A stretch of DNA of 18,732 nucleotides from Candidatus Cloacimonadota bacterium (lineage in GTDB: Bacteria > Cloacimonadota > Cloacimonadia > Cloacimonadales > TCS61), in the NCBI GenBank assembly GCA_030626645.1, contig DAOUTP010000012.1, positions 1 to 18,732 of the forward strand. Direction: 5' to 3'. The translations under genes and the position numbers were made by a program. The notes beneath the pieces were generated by a model that was not told the DNA's origin, searched no databases, and was given only the letters and a program-made list of their open reading frames with translations. Every line of letters starts with the position of its first letter. Position 1 is the stretch's first letter. This document shows positions 6,496 through 14,361 of the stretch, one piece after another.

Positions 6496-8661
6496 ATGAA
6501 AATAACAGCAATTTTTATAGTTACAATTTTTTCTGTTTTATTATTCGCAAATGATTTTATGCAGCCGGCTCAAATTGCAATTGAAGATCAACATCAATTT
6601 ACACGCGGTGGAACAAGAACCGGACACAGAGAGCAAGACCCACCACCTGAGTATTCATTTATACTTAATGGTAATGGCGATCCAACCACTTTTTTGATAC
6701 ATTCTTATTATGACTACATGCCCTACAGTTACAATGGTCATAATATAAGACTTCAACCGGAAATATCAATGCCTTACGGATTTACAGCAGGTGGAATATA
6801 TATTACTTATATGTATTCTGAAACACCAAATATTGGTATTGATCGTAGAGCTTATTTCAGTTACATTAATCCTGATGGAACACTTTGTGTAGGTAATAGC
6901 ATCAACAATGTTATTAATCGAGAGGGTTTCACTTCTTGTGCTATTGATCCCTATACTGCTGATCCATTCGCAGTTTGGCATGCAGTTACAGAGCCGGATG
7001 GATCTTATGATAGTCATATGTCATATTATGTATATCATGCAGCTGGAGGTCCAGACTGGAGACAACCATTTATTGTTATTGACAGTCCTGAAATCAGCTT
7101 ACCTTATACAGGACATATAGATGATGAATTTATCTGGCCTCAGGTACATATTGGACCTTCTCCTATTACTGATCATAGAAGAGTTCATGTCTATGGAAAT
7201 AATTCGGCATATTATGGGGGTGGTCCTAATAGTCTTTATCTGTTTGCAGATTTTGATGATTCAGATTTATTGGCTCATTTAGAACTTGATTGGTCAATTC
7301 AATCTTTCCCATATTTTGATGATATGCATTATAATAATATTGCACGTATAAACAAAGACATGATCGTAAGTGAAATTGATGGAAAAGTTGTTTTCTTCGG
7401 TAATGTAGCTGATTCCTTGTTTGCATTGTATAGTGATGACTACGGAGAAACTTTTTCAAAATATACGCAACAATTAAAGCAGGAACTTCCAAACTTGATA
7501 AACATTCATACAGGACTACCAATGTTTGATAATCAAGAAATGTATGCTCTTCCAAGTTATGATCTATCACATTATAATGGTATATTCACAGGTGATGATA
7601 ATACAAAAGTACAGTGGATGAGTGGTGTGAACTATAATTCTCAAGAAAACATTAATAATGGCTTTTATATACCGAGGTTTATATATCCTAAAATATTTAC
7701 ATTTGATACTGTTACGGAAGGGTTTAGTTTTTACGATCTGGATATACAGGATACTGATCCCGGTGATGATCAGTTGGCAATTGCTTACGATCTAAATGAT
7801 GATGGTGAAATAGATGAGTATGATGAAAATCTTGAACCTATCATTCCTGTAAGTTGCCCAAGCTGGTTTTTTAATTCAGATACTGGCTGGCAAGATTCTT
7901 ATTATCATGAGAGTAATTGTAAGATGACATCAAATGGCAATTGGGTTGTTTGTGCCTGGCACGATGGTGCAAAACTGCAGAATGCGTTTTTTGAAGAACC
8001 TGGTTATGAAGGTTGGGTAGAACAACCTGAGATCGCAATTATTATTTCTGATGATAATGGTGAAACATGGTCGGATATCAGGTACATCAATGCCAACCCG
8101 AACGATGCAGTTATCGACACGACTTACCATTATGATGGGAATTATGCACCGGAACTTGGTGGGATGCTGCCTGTCAATATAACTCTTGGTGACAAGCTTG
8201 AGATCCTTAGCAATGAGCCAGGTAATTATCACGCCAAATTACATTTTGCTTTCTTTGATGATGAAGTTTATGGTTCTTCAACTCCAAACTCAGGTGGAAA
8301 TCTACGTTATGCTGCAATTGATCTTGAGTTTCAGGAAGAATGGATAGCTCCTGTTTCAATAAATGAAGAAACTATTCCTCCTCCTGATGTTCAGCTTTAT
8401 AACTATCCCAACCCATTCAATCCAACAACGACGATTTCGTTTGAAACCACAAATTTACACGAAAATACACGAATTGAAATCTACAATCTTAAAGGGCAAA
8501 AAGTAAAAACACTTCTTAGTGAGCAACTTCCGGCAGGTCAACATTCAGTTGTTTGGGACGGAAAAGATGCAAATAATAAACAAGTAAGCTCAGGAATCTA
8601 TTTCTATAAATTACAGACTGGAGATTTCCAGAAAGTTAAGAAGATGATGTTAATTAAGTAG
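6496..8661 (+). CDS. Large secreted protein with Asp-box motifs, EF-hand-like loop and T9SS-type sorting tail
   Basis: 721 residues. Residues 1-18 are a signal peptide (MKITAIFIVTIFSVLLFA). The body is rich in Asp, Tyr and Asn. It contains two Asp-box (BNR) motifs, SDDYGETF near 312-320 and SDDNGETW near 518-525, as found on the turns of sialidase-like beta-propellers. At about 432-442, DLNDDGEIDEYD matches a dockerin or EF-hand calcium loop, but only one copy is seen. The C-terminal 90 residues (from about 632) are a type A sorting domain: NYPNPFNPTTTISF, then EIYNLKGQKVKTLL, ending in KKMMLIK. The protein is probably exported by Sec and then by a type IX-like system to the cell surface or medium. 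No sialidase catalytic arginine triad is evident, so a carbohydrate-active function is unproven. GGGGAGGAG supports the start. The next gene follows after 46 nt and shares the tail. Confidence 0.87.
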   Translation: MKITAIFIVTIFSVLLFANDFMQPAQIAIEDQHQFTRGGTRTGHREQDPPPEYSFILNGNGDPTTFLIHSYYDYMPYSYNGHNIRLQPEISMPYGFTAGGIYITYMYSETPNIGIDRRAYFSYINPDGTLCVGNSINNVINREGFTSCAIDPYTADPFAVWHAVTEPDGSYDSHMSYYVYHAAGGPDWRQPFIVIDSPEISLPYTGHIDDEFIWPQVHIGPSPITDHRRVHVYGNNSAYYGGGPNSLYLFADFDDSDLLAHLELDWSIQSFPYFDDMHYNNIARINKDMIVSEIDGKVVFFGNVADSLFALYSDDYGETFSKYTQQLKQELPNLINIHTGLPMFDNQEMYALPSYDLSHYNGIFTGDDNTKVQWMSGVNYNSQENINNGFYIPRFIYPKIFTFDTVTEGFSFYDLDIQDTDPGDDQLAIAYDLNDDGEIDEYDENLEPIIPVSCPSWFFNSDTGWQDSYYHESNCKMTSNGNWVVCAWHDGAKLQNAFFEEPGYEGWVEQPEIAIIISDDNGETWSDIRYINANPNDAVIDTTYHYDGNYAPELGGMLPVNITLGDKLEILSNEPGNYHAKLHFAFFDDEVYGSSTPNSGGNLRYAAIDLEFQEEWIAPVSINEETIPPPDVQLYNYPNPFNPTTTISFETTNLHENTRIEIYNLKGQKVKTLLSEQLPAGQHSVVWDGKDANNKQVSSGIYFYKLQTGDFQKVKKMMLIK

Positions 8662-8707
8662 GAATAGTTCTCTAAGCTGTCCGATAAAGTTTACAGAGGA
8701 GGTTATC

Positions 8708-10012
8708 ATGCTGTTAAACAATTATTTATCTAAAAAAAGATTTAACTGTTTTATTATGTTAATTTTATTTTTATTCAGTTCAACACTATTTTCCCAAATT
8801 AGAGATTGGGAGCAGTTGTTTCAAGCGATCGATAGACCTGTGGTTGATATGAAGTTCTCATCAATTGGCTTATTATTTGCTTTACCGGGAAATGGAGGAG
8901 GTTTAGCCTATTTTACAGAGCAAGATTCCTTAAATATTTATTCGATTGCGACTAATCTTGGTGCTGTATCAATTGTTCCTGATGATGAAAATTATCGAAT
9001 TTTTTGCGCATTCGGTTGTTTTAGTAATAGTGATGGATTATATGAATTTGACTTGGCAACACAAGAATTTGAACTTGTAACAGGTTGCGAATATCCACCG
9101 CATTTTGTAAAAAAACTATCTTCCGGTTTTTATTTTGGTTATGGGTTTTGGAATATGAATGGAGGTCTTCTACATTCGACTGACGGTGATAATTGGACAG
9201 CGATAGATTTTTTTGATTTTAAAGATGTAACTGATGTTGAAGAAAATGGTGATGGAGCACTTTTTATTTCAGCTGGAGATGAGATATATCTTGAAAATGA
9301 AGGAAGCTATACTTCTCTTACAACACCTTCACTGATAACAGATATATACGTTCGAGATTATCCCAACAATTATGAAGTTTATATCGCAAGTGGTGGTGGA
9401 AGTTATAGTGATGCTGTTTATAGAGTTGAATATGAAAATGGGGAAATCACTGGTTTGACTTTTATCTGCGGATTATTCCAACCAAATAAAATTTATGAGT
9501 ATGAAAATTATTTGGTAGTTGGATGTATTGATTATTACAGTAATTTATTTTTAGTTGAACCGGAAGAAAACGGACAAGTTCAAGAAATTGGTGAAGAACT
9601 TGGAATTGATGGAGCATATTGTTTTGAATTAGCTCCAATTAATACTCCGAACTTTATGGTTGGAACAGATATTGGTGTGTTCTTGGGTACAAATCTAACA
9701 TCAATAGATGATCAACAGATTGAAACTGATTCTTTTGTCGAACTAAGTAATTTTCCCAATCCTTTCAATCCAACCACAACAATATCTTTCTCTGTAGCAC
9801 AAACGTCCTCGTTTGTGACACTCTCAGTTTACAACACAAAAGGACAGAAGATAAAAACACTTCTTAGTGAGCAATTTCCGGCAGGTCAGCATTCAGTAAT
9901 TTGGGATGGAAGAGATTTCAATGATAAGCAAGTAGGTTCAGGAATATATTTCTACAAATTGAATATTAATGATAAAACAGAAGCTGTTAGGAAATGTTTA
10001 CTATTGAAGTGA
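8708..10012 (+). CDS. Secreted propeller-like protein with T9SS-type sorting tail
   Basis: 434 residues. The start at 8708 follows a strong GAGGAGG. The N-terminus has a basic stretch, then a hydrophobic signal segment at about 15-28, with probable cleavage after LFS. An internal ATG at 8756 would also leave a signal peptide but has a poorer ribosome site. The body has repeated short beta-strand phrases (GLLFALPG, YRIFCAFG, GALFISAGDEIYL, YEVYIASGGG) and one Asp-box-like HSTDGDNW, so a beta-propeller is plausible. No enzyme motif is visible. The last 90 or so residues are a sorting domain (FPNPFNPTTTISF ... GIYFYKL ... RKCLLLK) closely related to that of the upstream gene, including at DNA level. 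It was probably co-transcribed and co-exported with the upstream protein. A hairpin repeat lies inside this tail at 9798-9817. Confidence 0.84.
   Translation: MLLNNYLSKKRFNCFIMLILFLFSSTLFSQIRDWEQLFQAIDRPVVDMKFSSIGLLFALPGNGGGLAYFTEQDSLNIYSIATNLGAVSIVPDDENYRIFCAFGCFSNSDGLYEFDLATQEFELVTGCEYPPHFVKKLSSGFYFGYGFWNMNGGLLHSTDGDNWTAIDFFDFKDVTDVEENGDGALFISAGDEIYLENEGSYTSLTTPSLITDIYVRDYPNNYEVYIASGGGSYSDAVYRVEYENGEITGLTFICGLFQPNKIYEYENYLVVGCIDYYSNLFLVEPEENGQVQEIGEELGIDGAYCFELAPINTPNFMVGTDIGVFLGTNLTSIDDQQIETDSFVELSNFPNPFNPTTTISFSVAQTSSFVTLSVYNTKGQKIKTLLSEQFPAGQHSVIWDGRDFNDKQVGSGIYFYKLNINDKTEAVRKCLLLK
9798..9817. repeat. Hairpin repeat with TCCT loop, inside a coding sequence
   Basis: CACAAACG-TCCT-CGTTTGTG is a perfect 8-bp inverted repeat around TCCT, in frame within codons 364-370 (AQTSSFV) of the second secreted protein. 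It matches the layout of the intergenic element at 5954-5973. The paralogous upstream gene lacks the hairpin at the aligned position although the protein segment has the same length. Confidence 0.55.
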
Positions 10013-10040
10013 TTATATTTAAGAATTATTCTAAAATAAA

Positions 10041-10064
10041 ACAGCCCCGATCACTCGGGGCTGT
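10041..10064. terminator. GC-rich hairpin, probable bidirectional terminator between convergent genes
   Basis: ACAGCCCCGA (10041-10050), loop TCAC, TCGGGGCTGT (10055-10064): a perfect 10-bp stem. Read on the minus strand it is followed by a T-rich TTTATTTTAG, so it fits best as the terminator of the response regulator gene ending at 10089. On the plus strand the tail is weaker (TACTTT), but it can still serve the secreted-protein operon ending at 10012. Confidence 0.85.
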
Positions 10065-10088
10065 TACTTTGTGCAATAAGAACTTATG

Positions 10089-11432
10089 CTATTTCATTTT
10101 TCTATGTAATGTTCTTATGTTAACATCCAATATTTTTGCTGCTTTAGTTTTATTGCCATTGGTCATTTCAATAGTGTTTTGGATTATATCAGTTTCATAT
10201 TTTTTTAACATTGTTTTTAACGAATTAGATTTATCAATTTGTGGGTGGAATTCATTAATTGGTAGATCATCCTGCCTTTGAATTGATAGTTGTTGCGCTT
10301 GGATAACGTTGCTATCGGTTGTTACTACTGCCCGGTTAATCACATTTTTCATTTCACGAACGTTTCCAGGCCAATGATAATCAAGAAAAATTTTCATAGC
10401 CTCAGAGTTAAATCCTGAAATCTTTTTATTATACCTGGATTTTGCATTATTTAGGAATTCCTGAGCAAAAAGCGGAATATCGTCTTTTCTTTCTGATAAA
10501 GAGGGAAGAGAAATCTGGAATTCATTCAAACGATGGTACAGATCTTCTCTAAAATTTCCTTGCGAGATCTCAAAAAGAAAATCTTTATTAGAAGTTGCAA
10601 TAACTCGAAAATCTACCTTCCGTGCGTTTCTCCCACCAATTCGTGTAGTTTGTTTTTCTTCTAATACTCTCAATAATTTTGCCTGCCCCAGGATTGGCAT
10701 ATTAGTGATCTCATCTAAAAGTAAGGTTCCTCCGTTAGCTTCTTCAAACTTTCCAGCTTTTGAAGAAATTGCACCTGTAAACGCTCCTTTCTCGTGTCCG
10801 AATAATTCACTCTCTACTAGTGTATCAGGAATTGCACCGCAGTCCAAGGCAATAAACGGTCTATTTTCACGTAGACTCTTTTTATAGATCAAGTTTGCAA
10901 ATACTTCTTTTCCTGTTCCACTATCGCCTTGAATAATTACGCTCATATTTGTTGGTGCTATCAGGTCGACTTGGTTTAATATTCTTCTAATTTGCGGACT
11001 ATTACCAATTACAATATTGTTTTTCTTAAAGTGCAATTTTCTTTTCAGATCGTTAACTTGTTGATTCAGTTCCTGGGTTTTTAAGGCTCTTTCGATGGTT
11101 AAAAGTAATTCGTCCTGATCAAATGGTTTTCTCACATAATCGTATGCACCCAATTTTATTGTTTCCACTATATTTTTGGTTCCTCTTGTTCCAGAGATCA
11201 TGATTATAATCACGTTTTGATCAATTTCTTTTAACTTTTTTAAAATTGATATCCCATCTTCACCAGGGAGCTGTATGTCTAAAAGTATAATATCAGGTTT
11301 ACAGGAATTAAATTTGCTTATAACCTTTCTCCCATCATCTATCAGGAAAGTTTGATAACCATTTTCTTTTAATATGCTGGCAATTAATAATTGAGTTTCC
11401 CAATTGTCTTCAACGATTAAAATGGAATGCAT
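10089..11432 (-). CDS. NtrC-family sigma-54-dependent response regulator
   Basis: 447 residues in three domains. Receiver domain 1-115: acidic residues at Glu8 and Asp9, phospho-acceptor Asp52 in LLDIQLPGEDG, Ser80 in MISGT and Lys102 in RKPF. AAA+ domain about 140-365: Walker A GDSGTGKE (169-176), the sigma-54 contact loop GAFTGA (216-221) and Walker B TLLLDE (236-241). A Fis-type helix-turn-helix ends the protein (NGNKTKAAKILDVNIRTLHRKMK, starting near residue 425). When phosphorylated it should activate promoters of sigma-54 RNA polymerase. No sensor kinase is next to it, so it is an orphan here. AAGGAG is 8 nt before the ATG. The protein stops abruptly after the recognition helix, which is normal for this family. 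Its targets are unknown. Confidence 0.95.
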   Translation of the reverse strand: MHSILIVEDNWETQLLIASILKENGYQTFLIDDGRKVISKFNSCKPDIILLDIQLPGEDGISILKKLKEIDQNVIIIMISGTRGTKNIVETIKLGAYDYVRKPFDQDELLLTIERALKTQELNQQVNDLKRKLHFKKNNIVIGNSPQIRRILNQVDLIAPTNMSVIIQGDSGTGKEVFANLIYKKSLRENRPFIALDCGAIPDTLVESELFGHEKGAFTGAISSKAGKFEEANGGTLLLDEITNMPILGQAKLLRVLEEKQTTRIGGRNARKVDFRVIATSNKDFLFEISQGNFREDLYHRLNEFQISLPSLSERKDDIPLFAQEFLNNAKSRYNKKISGFNSEAMKIFLDYHWPGNVREMKNVINRAVVTTDSNVIQAQQLSIQRQDDLPINEFHPQIDKSNSLKTMLKKYETDIIQNTIEMTNGNKTKAAKILDVNIRTLHRKMK

Positions 11433-11484
11433 ATATTGTACTCCTTTTTATAAATAAGATTTATTTCTATTTTTTAAAAAAAGA

Positions 11485-11511
11485 AATAATGACAAAAATG
11501 TCAACATTATT
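11485..11511 (-). promoter_or_regulatory. Interrupted palindrome overlapping a TTGACA box upstream of the response regulator
   Basis: On the plus strand AATAAT-GACA-AAAA-TGTC-(AAC)-ATTATT, two nested inverted arms of 6 and 4 bp. On the minus strand the TTGACA at 11504-11499 lies inside it, 66 nt before the ATG at 11432. This is the position of a -35 box, so a protein bound to the palindrome could block or tune the promoter. Autoregulation is inference. Confidence 0.35.
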
Positions 11512-11565
11512 GTTAATTGAATTAATAAAAAATAGAAAGAAGTTGTTTAGAATTGTATTATCTTA

Positions 11566-12513
11566 TTAAGAGTCTTTAGCGGTTAGATCAATATTTCTGC
11601 TCCGGAAACCATAACCCATAACATCGTTAACATCCGTAAGCAAGACAAAAGCTTTCGGATCAATGTCCTTTACGATATCACGCATCATTGCCACTTGTCT
11701 ACGGTTCATTGCACAGAATAGGATATTAAACTCATTACCCGTATAACCACCCTGAGCCTTAAAGAATGTAACACCACGTCTGATTTTATCATAGATCTGA
11801 TCTTTGATCTCATTATTTTTCTCTGAAATGATATATACACCTTTTACATAGGGTAGACCTTCACTTGCCAGGTCTGTTAATTTGGTTGTGATAAATAAGT
11901 TAACATAACCCCAGATTATCAACTTCATATCTTTGAAAACAATACCTATCGTCATGATTATTATTGTTTCTACAACCCAGTATCCCATACCAATAGAGAT
12001 TCCGGTTTTTTGTTTCAAGAAGGCAACAGGAATATCTGTGCCTCCGGTAGAGCCACGGAAACGGAAGATGATCCCTAATCCCAAACCTAACAGGACAGAA
12101 CCGGTTATTGCTGATAAATAAATATCCTCAGGTGATAACATCGCGTAGATTTTGTTTCCATGATCTATGAATGTATATGGAGAAAGATCTTTGATAATGC
12201 CGATATTATGAAGATTTTTAAAACTGAGAAGGTCAGCAAAGATTGAAGTTGAGAACATGCCAAAGAGAGATCGAAGTCCAAAACGTTTTCCCAAAAACAT
12301 AAAACTCAAAATAAACAATGGCACATTAAATAGTATCATTGATACACCAATAGGTAAATTGAAATAGTGAAACAGAATCTGACTCAAACCACCAATGCCG
12401 CCAGGTGCTATTTTGTAAGGAACCAGGAACCATGAATAGGCTATCGCGAAAATTATGGACCCTACAACTATCCCAAAATTTTGAATAATATTTCTCTTTA
12501 ATTTTTTATCCAT
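11566..12513 (-). CDS. YitT-family integral membrane protein (DUF161 plus DUF2179)
   Basis: 315 residues. Several hydrophobic segments, at about 12-31, 53-73, 82-96, 130-152 and 178-210, form the membrane part. Family hallmarks are APGGIGG (36-42) and GSTGGTD (154-160), each in the repeated half-domains. The C-terminal soluble domain (about 222-305) matches DUF2179: KGVYIIS, then RGVTFFKAQGGYTG (246-259), then DVNDVMGYGF. The biochemical role of YitT proteins is unsettled; transport is often suggested. The frame is open up to 12588, but I chose the ATG at 12513 because GGAGG lies 6 nt before it and because a TTGACT box (12560-12555) lies inside the longer version. The response regulator is 133 nt downstream with its own promoter-like box and no clear terminator between them. 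Confidence 0.92.
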   Translation of the reverse strand: MDKKLKRNIIQNFGIVVGSIIFAIAYSWFLVPYKIAPGGIGGLSQILFHYFNLPIGVSMILFNVPLFILSFMFLGKRFGLRSLFGMFSTSIFADLLSFKNLHNIGIIKDLSPYTFIDHGNKIYAMLSPEDIYLSAITGSVLLGLGLGIIFRFRGSTGGTDIPVAFLKQKTGISIGMGYWVVETIIIMTIGIVFKDMKLIIWGYVNLFITTKLTDLASEGLPYVKGVYIISEKNNEIKDQIYDKIRRGVTFFKAQGGYTGNEFNILFCAMNRRQVAMMRDIVKDIDPKAFVLLTDVNDVMGYGFRSRNIDLTAKDS

Positions 12514-12554
12514 TCTCATCCTCCAAAGAGCGGAATTTATTTTCCTACAATAGA

Positions 12555-12560
12555 AGTCAA
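12555..12560 (-). promoter_or_regulatory. Putative -35 box TTGACT for the YitT-family gene
   Basis: ATTGACT is read on the minus strand 41 nt before the ATG at 12513. It is followed after about 15 nt by TAAATT, the closest thing to a -10 among the boxes in this window. It also argues against the longer reading frame that begins at 12588. Confidence 0.4.
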
Positions 12561-12651
12561 TATTTATATTTAATTTGATATTATACATATTTCAATTGTG
12601 TTCTAACTTGCTTATCTTAAAATGTTTAACAATCTGAAGAATAATATTAAC

Positions 12652-12657
12652 TTGACT
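12652..12657 (+). promoter_or_regulatory. Putative -35 box TTGACT for the uridine kinase-like gene
   Basis: CTTGACT lies 48 nt before the TTG start at 12706, in the divergent region shared with the YitT-family gene. AT-rich sequence follows with no obvious TATAAT. Confidence 0.4.
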
Positions 12658-12705
12658 TAGAAACAAATAGATTAAAAGTAATTTTCTCATAACAAAGGAG
12701 GAAAT

Positions 12706-14361
12706 TTGTTTACTGTTGAAATAAGAATAGACGGCGATCATTTAAAGAAGATCTCTTTTGCAAAATCCTTAGATATTCAAAGCATTCTGAAAGAAAACTT
12801 AGAAAATAAAGGACAACTTATAGCATACAAAATAAATAATAAATTTATAAACTATAATAATAAAACTGTAATAAATTCTGATACGATAATAGACGGCATT
12901 ACCAGAACCAGTATTGCAGGTGATGCAATTTATAAGAATACTTCAATTTTTGTTTTATGTAAAGCTTTCAATACAATTTTTAAAAATGAAAAAAAGTTAA
13001 TTATAGAACATTCAATCGGTGATGGAATTTATGCCGAGGTTATCGATTATACATTCTCAGAGAAGGAGATCAATCAGCTTACTCAGGAAATGCAGAATAT
13101 CATAGATAGTGAAATGCCGATAGAAAAAATTGAGTTAAATTCTTCTGAAGCAGAAGATATTTTCACAAAACTGAACCGTGATGATGTAAATAAACATCTA
13201 ACTCATAACACCATAAATGTACACAAATGTGGAGATTTCTATGATTATTTGATTGGTCAGACTGCGGAAGACACAAGTTATATTAAAAGTTTTGAGATAA
13301 TCTATCTTGCACCTGGTTTAGTGCTTAGATTTCCGAATAGAATTTCAAATAAAATAAATGGCGAATTTGAACTTTCCAGAAAACTTTTTACAACTCATCA
13401 GGAACATGATAAATGGCTGAGTATTTTAGGGGTTCATTTTGTAAGTGCGATCAATATAGCTGTGAAGGACTATTCGATTACTGATCTAATTCAGGTTGAA
13501 GAAGCACTTCATGAGAAGAAAATAGTTGATATTGCAAAGCATATCACACGTAATAATGATACTAAACTTGTTCTCATTGCCGGTCCATCATCATCAGGGA
13601 AAACATCTTTTGCGAAACGTCTTTCTATTCACTTAAGGGTGAACGGGATAAGACCGTACATACTCGGAATGGACGACTATTTTCTACCCAGAAGTCATAC
13701 TCCTAAAAAAGAAAATGGAGATTTCGATTTTGAAAGCGTAAATTCATTGGATCTTGAACTTTTAAATAATGATCTGCAAAAAGTACTTAATGGTGAAGAA
13801 GTTGAGTTACCAAAATATAATTTCAGACAAGGAATAAGAGAATCGAGTCATAAAAAACTGAAGTTAGAAGAAAATGAGATACTAATAATGGAAGGAATCC
13901 ATGGACTTAACGATGTACTATCTTCATCAGTACCATTTAATCAGAAATTAAGAATTTATGTTAGTGCTTTGAACAATCTTAATATTGATGCTCACAACAG
14001 GATACCAACAACAGATTCAAGAAAGATCAGAAGATTAGTACGTGACCATAATTATAGAGGACATTCTGGAGAACAAACATTAGAAATGTGGGACTCCGTG
14101 AGAGAGGGTGAAGATAAAAACATCTTTCCATTTCAGGAAAATGCTGATTTCATGTTTAATAGCATTCTAACTTACGAACTTGGAGTTCTAAAGAAATACA
14201 TTTTGCCTATCTTGCATTCTATAAATGAATATTCCCCCCATTATTCTGAAGCGCTAAGACTATGGAAAATAGTTGAACATATATATAATATTAAAGATGG
14301 TAATGTCCCTTCAAATTCAATTCTAAGGGAATTCATTGGCGGCAGTATTTTTAATTATTGA
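12706..14361 (+). CDS. Uridine kinase-like nucleoside kinase with N-terminal ThrRS-like (TGS and SAD) domains
   Basis: 551 residues. The C-terminal half is a P-loop kinase of the phosphoribulokinase/uridine kinase family: Walker A GPSSSGKT (293-300), LGMDDYFLPR with the substrate-side aspartates soon after, and MEGIHGLND as the Walker B-like strand. It probably phosphorylates uridine or another nucleoside in the cytoplasm. The N-terminal half resembles threonyl-tRNA synthetase editing-side domains: a TGS-like ubiquitin fold (about 1-60) and an SAD-like domain with IEHSIGDGIYAEV and, later, HKCGDFYDYLIG. Such fusions are known as a family of long uridine kinase-like proteins; the N-terminal role is unknown. 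The start codon is TTG: AAAGGAGG lies just before it and there is no ATG nearby in frame. The gene ends by overlapping the convergent membrane protein gene by 7 nt. Confidence 0.88.
   Translation: MFTVEIRIDGDHLKKISFAKSLDIQSILKENLENKGQLIAYKINNKFINYNNKTVINSDTIIDGITRTSIAGDAIYKNTSIFVLCKAFNTIFKNEKKLIIEHSIGDGIYAEVIDYTFSEKEINQLTQEMQNIIDSEMPIEKIELNSSEAEDIFTKLNRDDVNKHLTHNTINVHKCGDFYDYLIGQTAEDTSYIKSFEIIYLAPGLVLRFPNRISNKINGEFELSRKLFTTHQEHDKWLSILGVHFVSAINIAVKDYSITDLIQVEEALHEKKIVDIAKHITRNNDTKLVLIAGPSSSGKTSFAKRLSIHLRVNGIRPYILGMDDYFLPRSHTPKKENGDFDFESVNSLDLELLNNDLQKVLNGEEVELPKYNFRQGIRESSHKKLKLEENEILIMEGIHGLNDVLSSSVPFNQKLRIYVSALNNLNIDAHNRIPTTDSRKIRRLVRDHNYRGHSGEQTLEMWDSVREGEDKNIFPFQENADFMFNSILTYELGVLKKYILPILHSINEYSPHYSEALRLWKIVEHIYNIKDGNVPSNSILREFIGGSIFNY

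Noticed and set aside
7955..7975. TGGCACGATGGTGCA resembling a sigma-54 promoter
   Set aside because: The spacing between the GG and GC elements is one base short, and it lies in the middle of a coding sequence.
6496..8661. Calling the first secreted protein a sialidase
   Set aside because: Only two Asp-box motifs are visible; these occur in many propellers, and the catalytic arginines, tyrosine and FRIP motif of sialidases are not evident.
9994..10281. Plus-strand frame of 95 codons across the terminator
   Set aside because: It starts inside the end of the second secreted protein, runs through the terminator hairpin and lies antisense to the helix-turn-helix of the response regulator.
12514..12588. 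Longer start for the YitT-family gene at 12588
   Set aside because: The extension is polar, contains a TTGACT box, and lacks a ribosome site, whereas GGAGG precedes the ATG at 12513.
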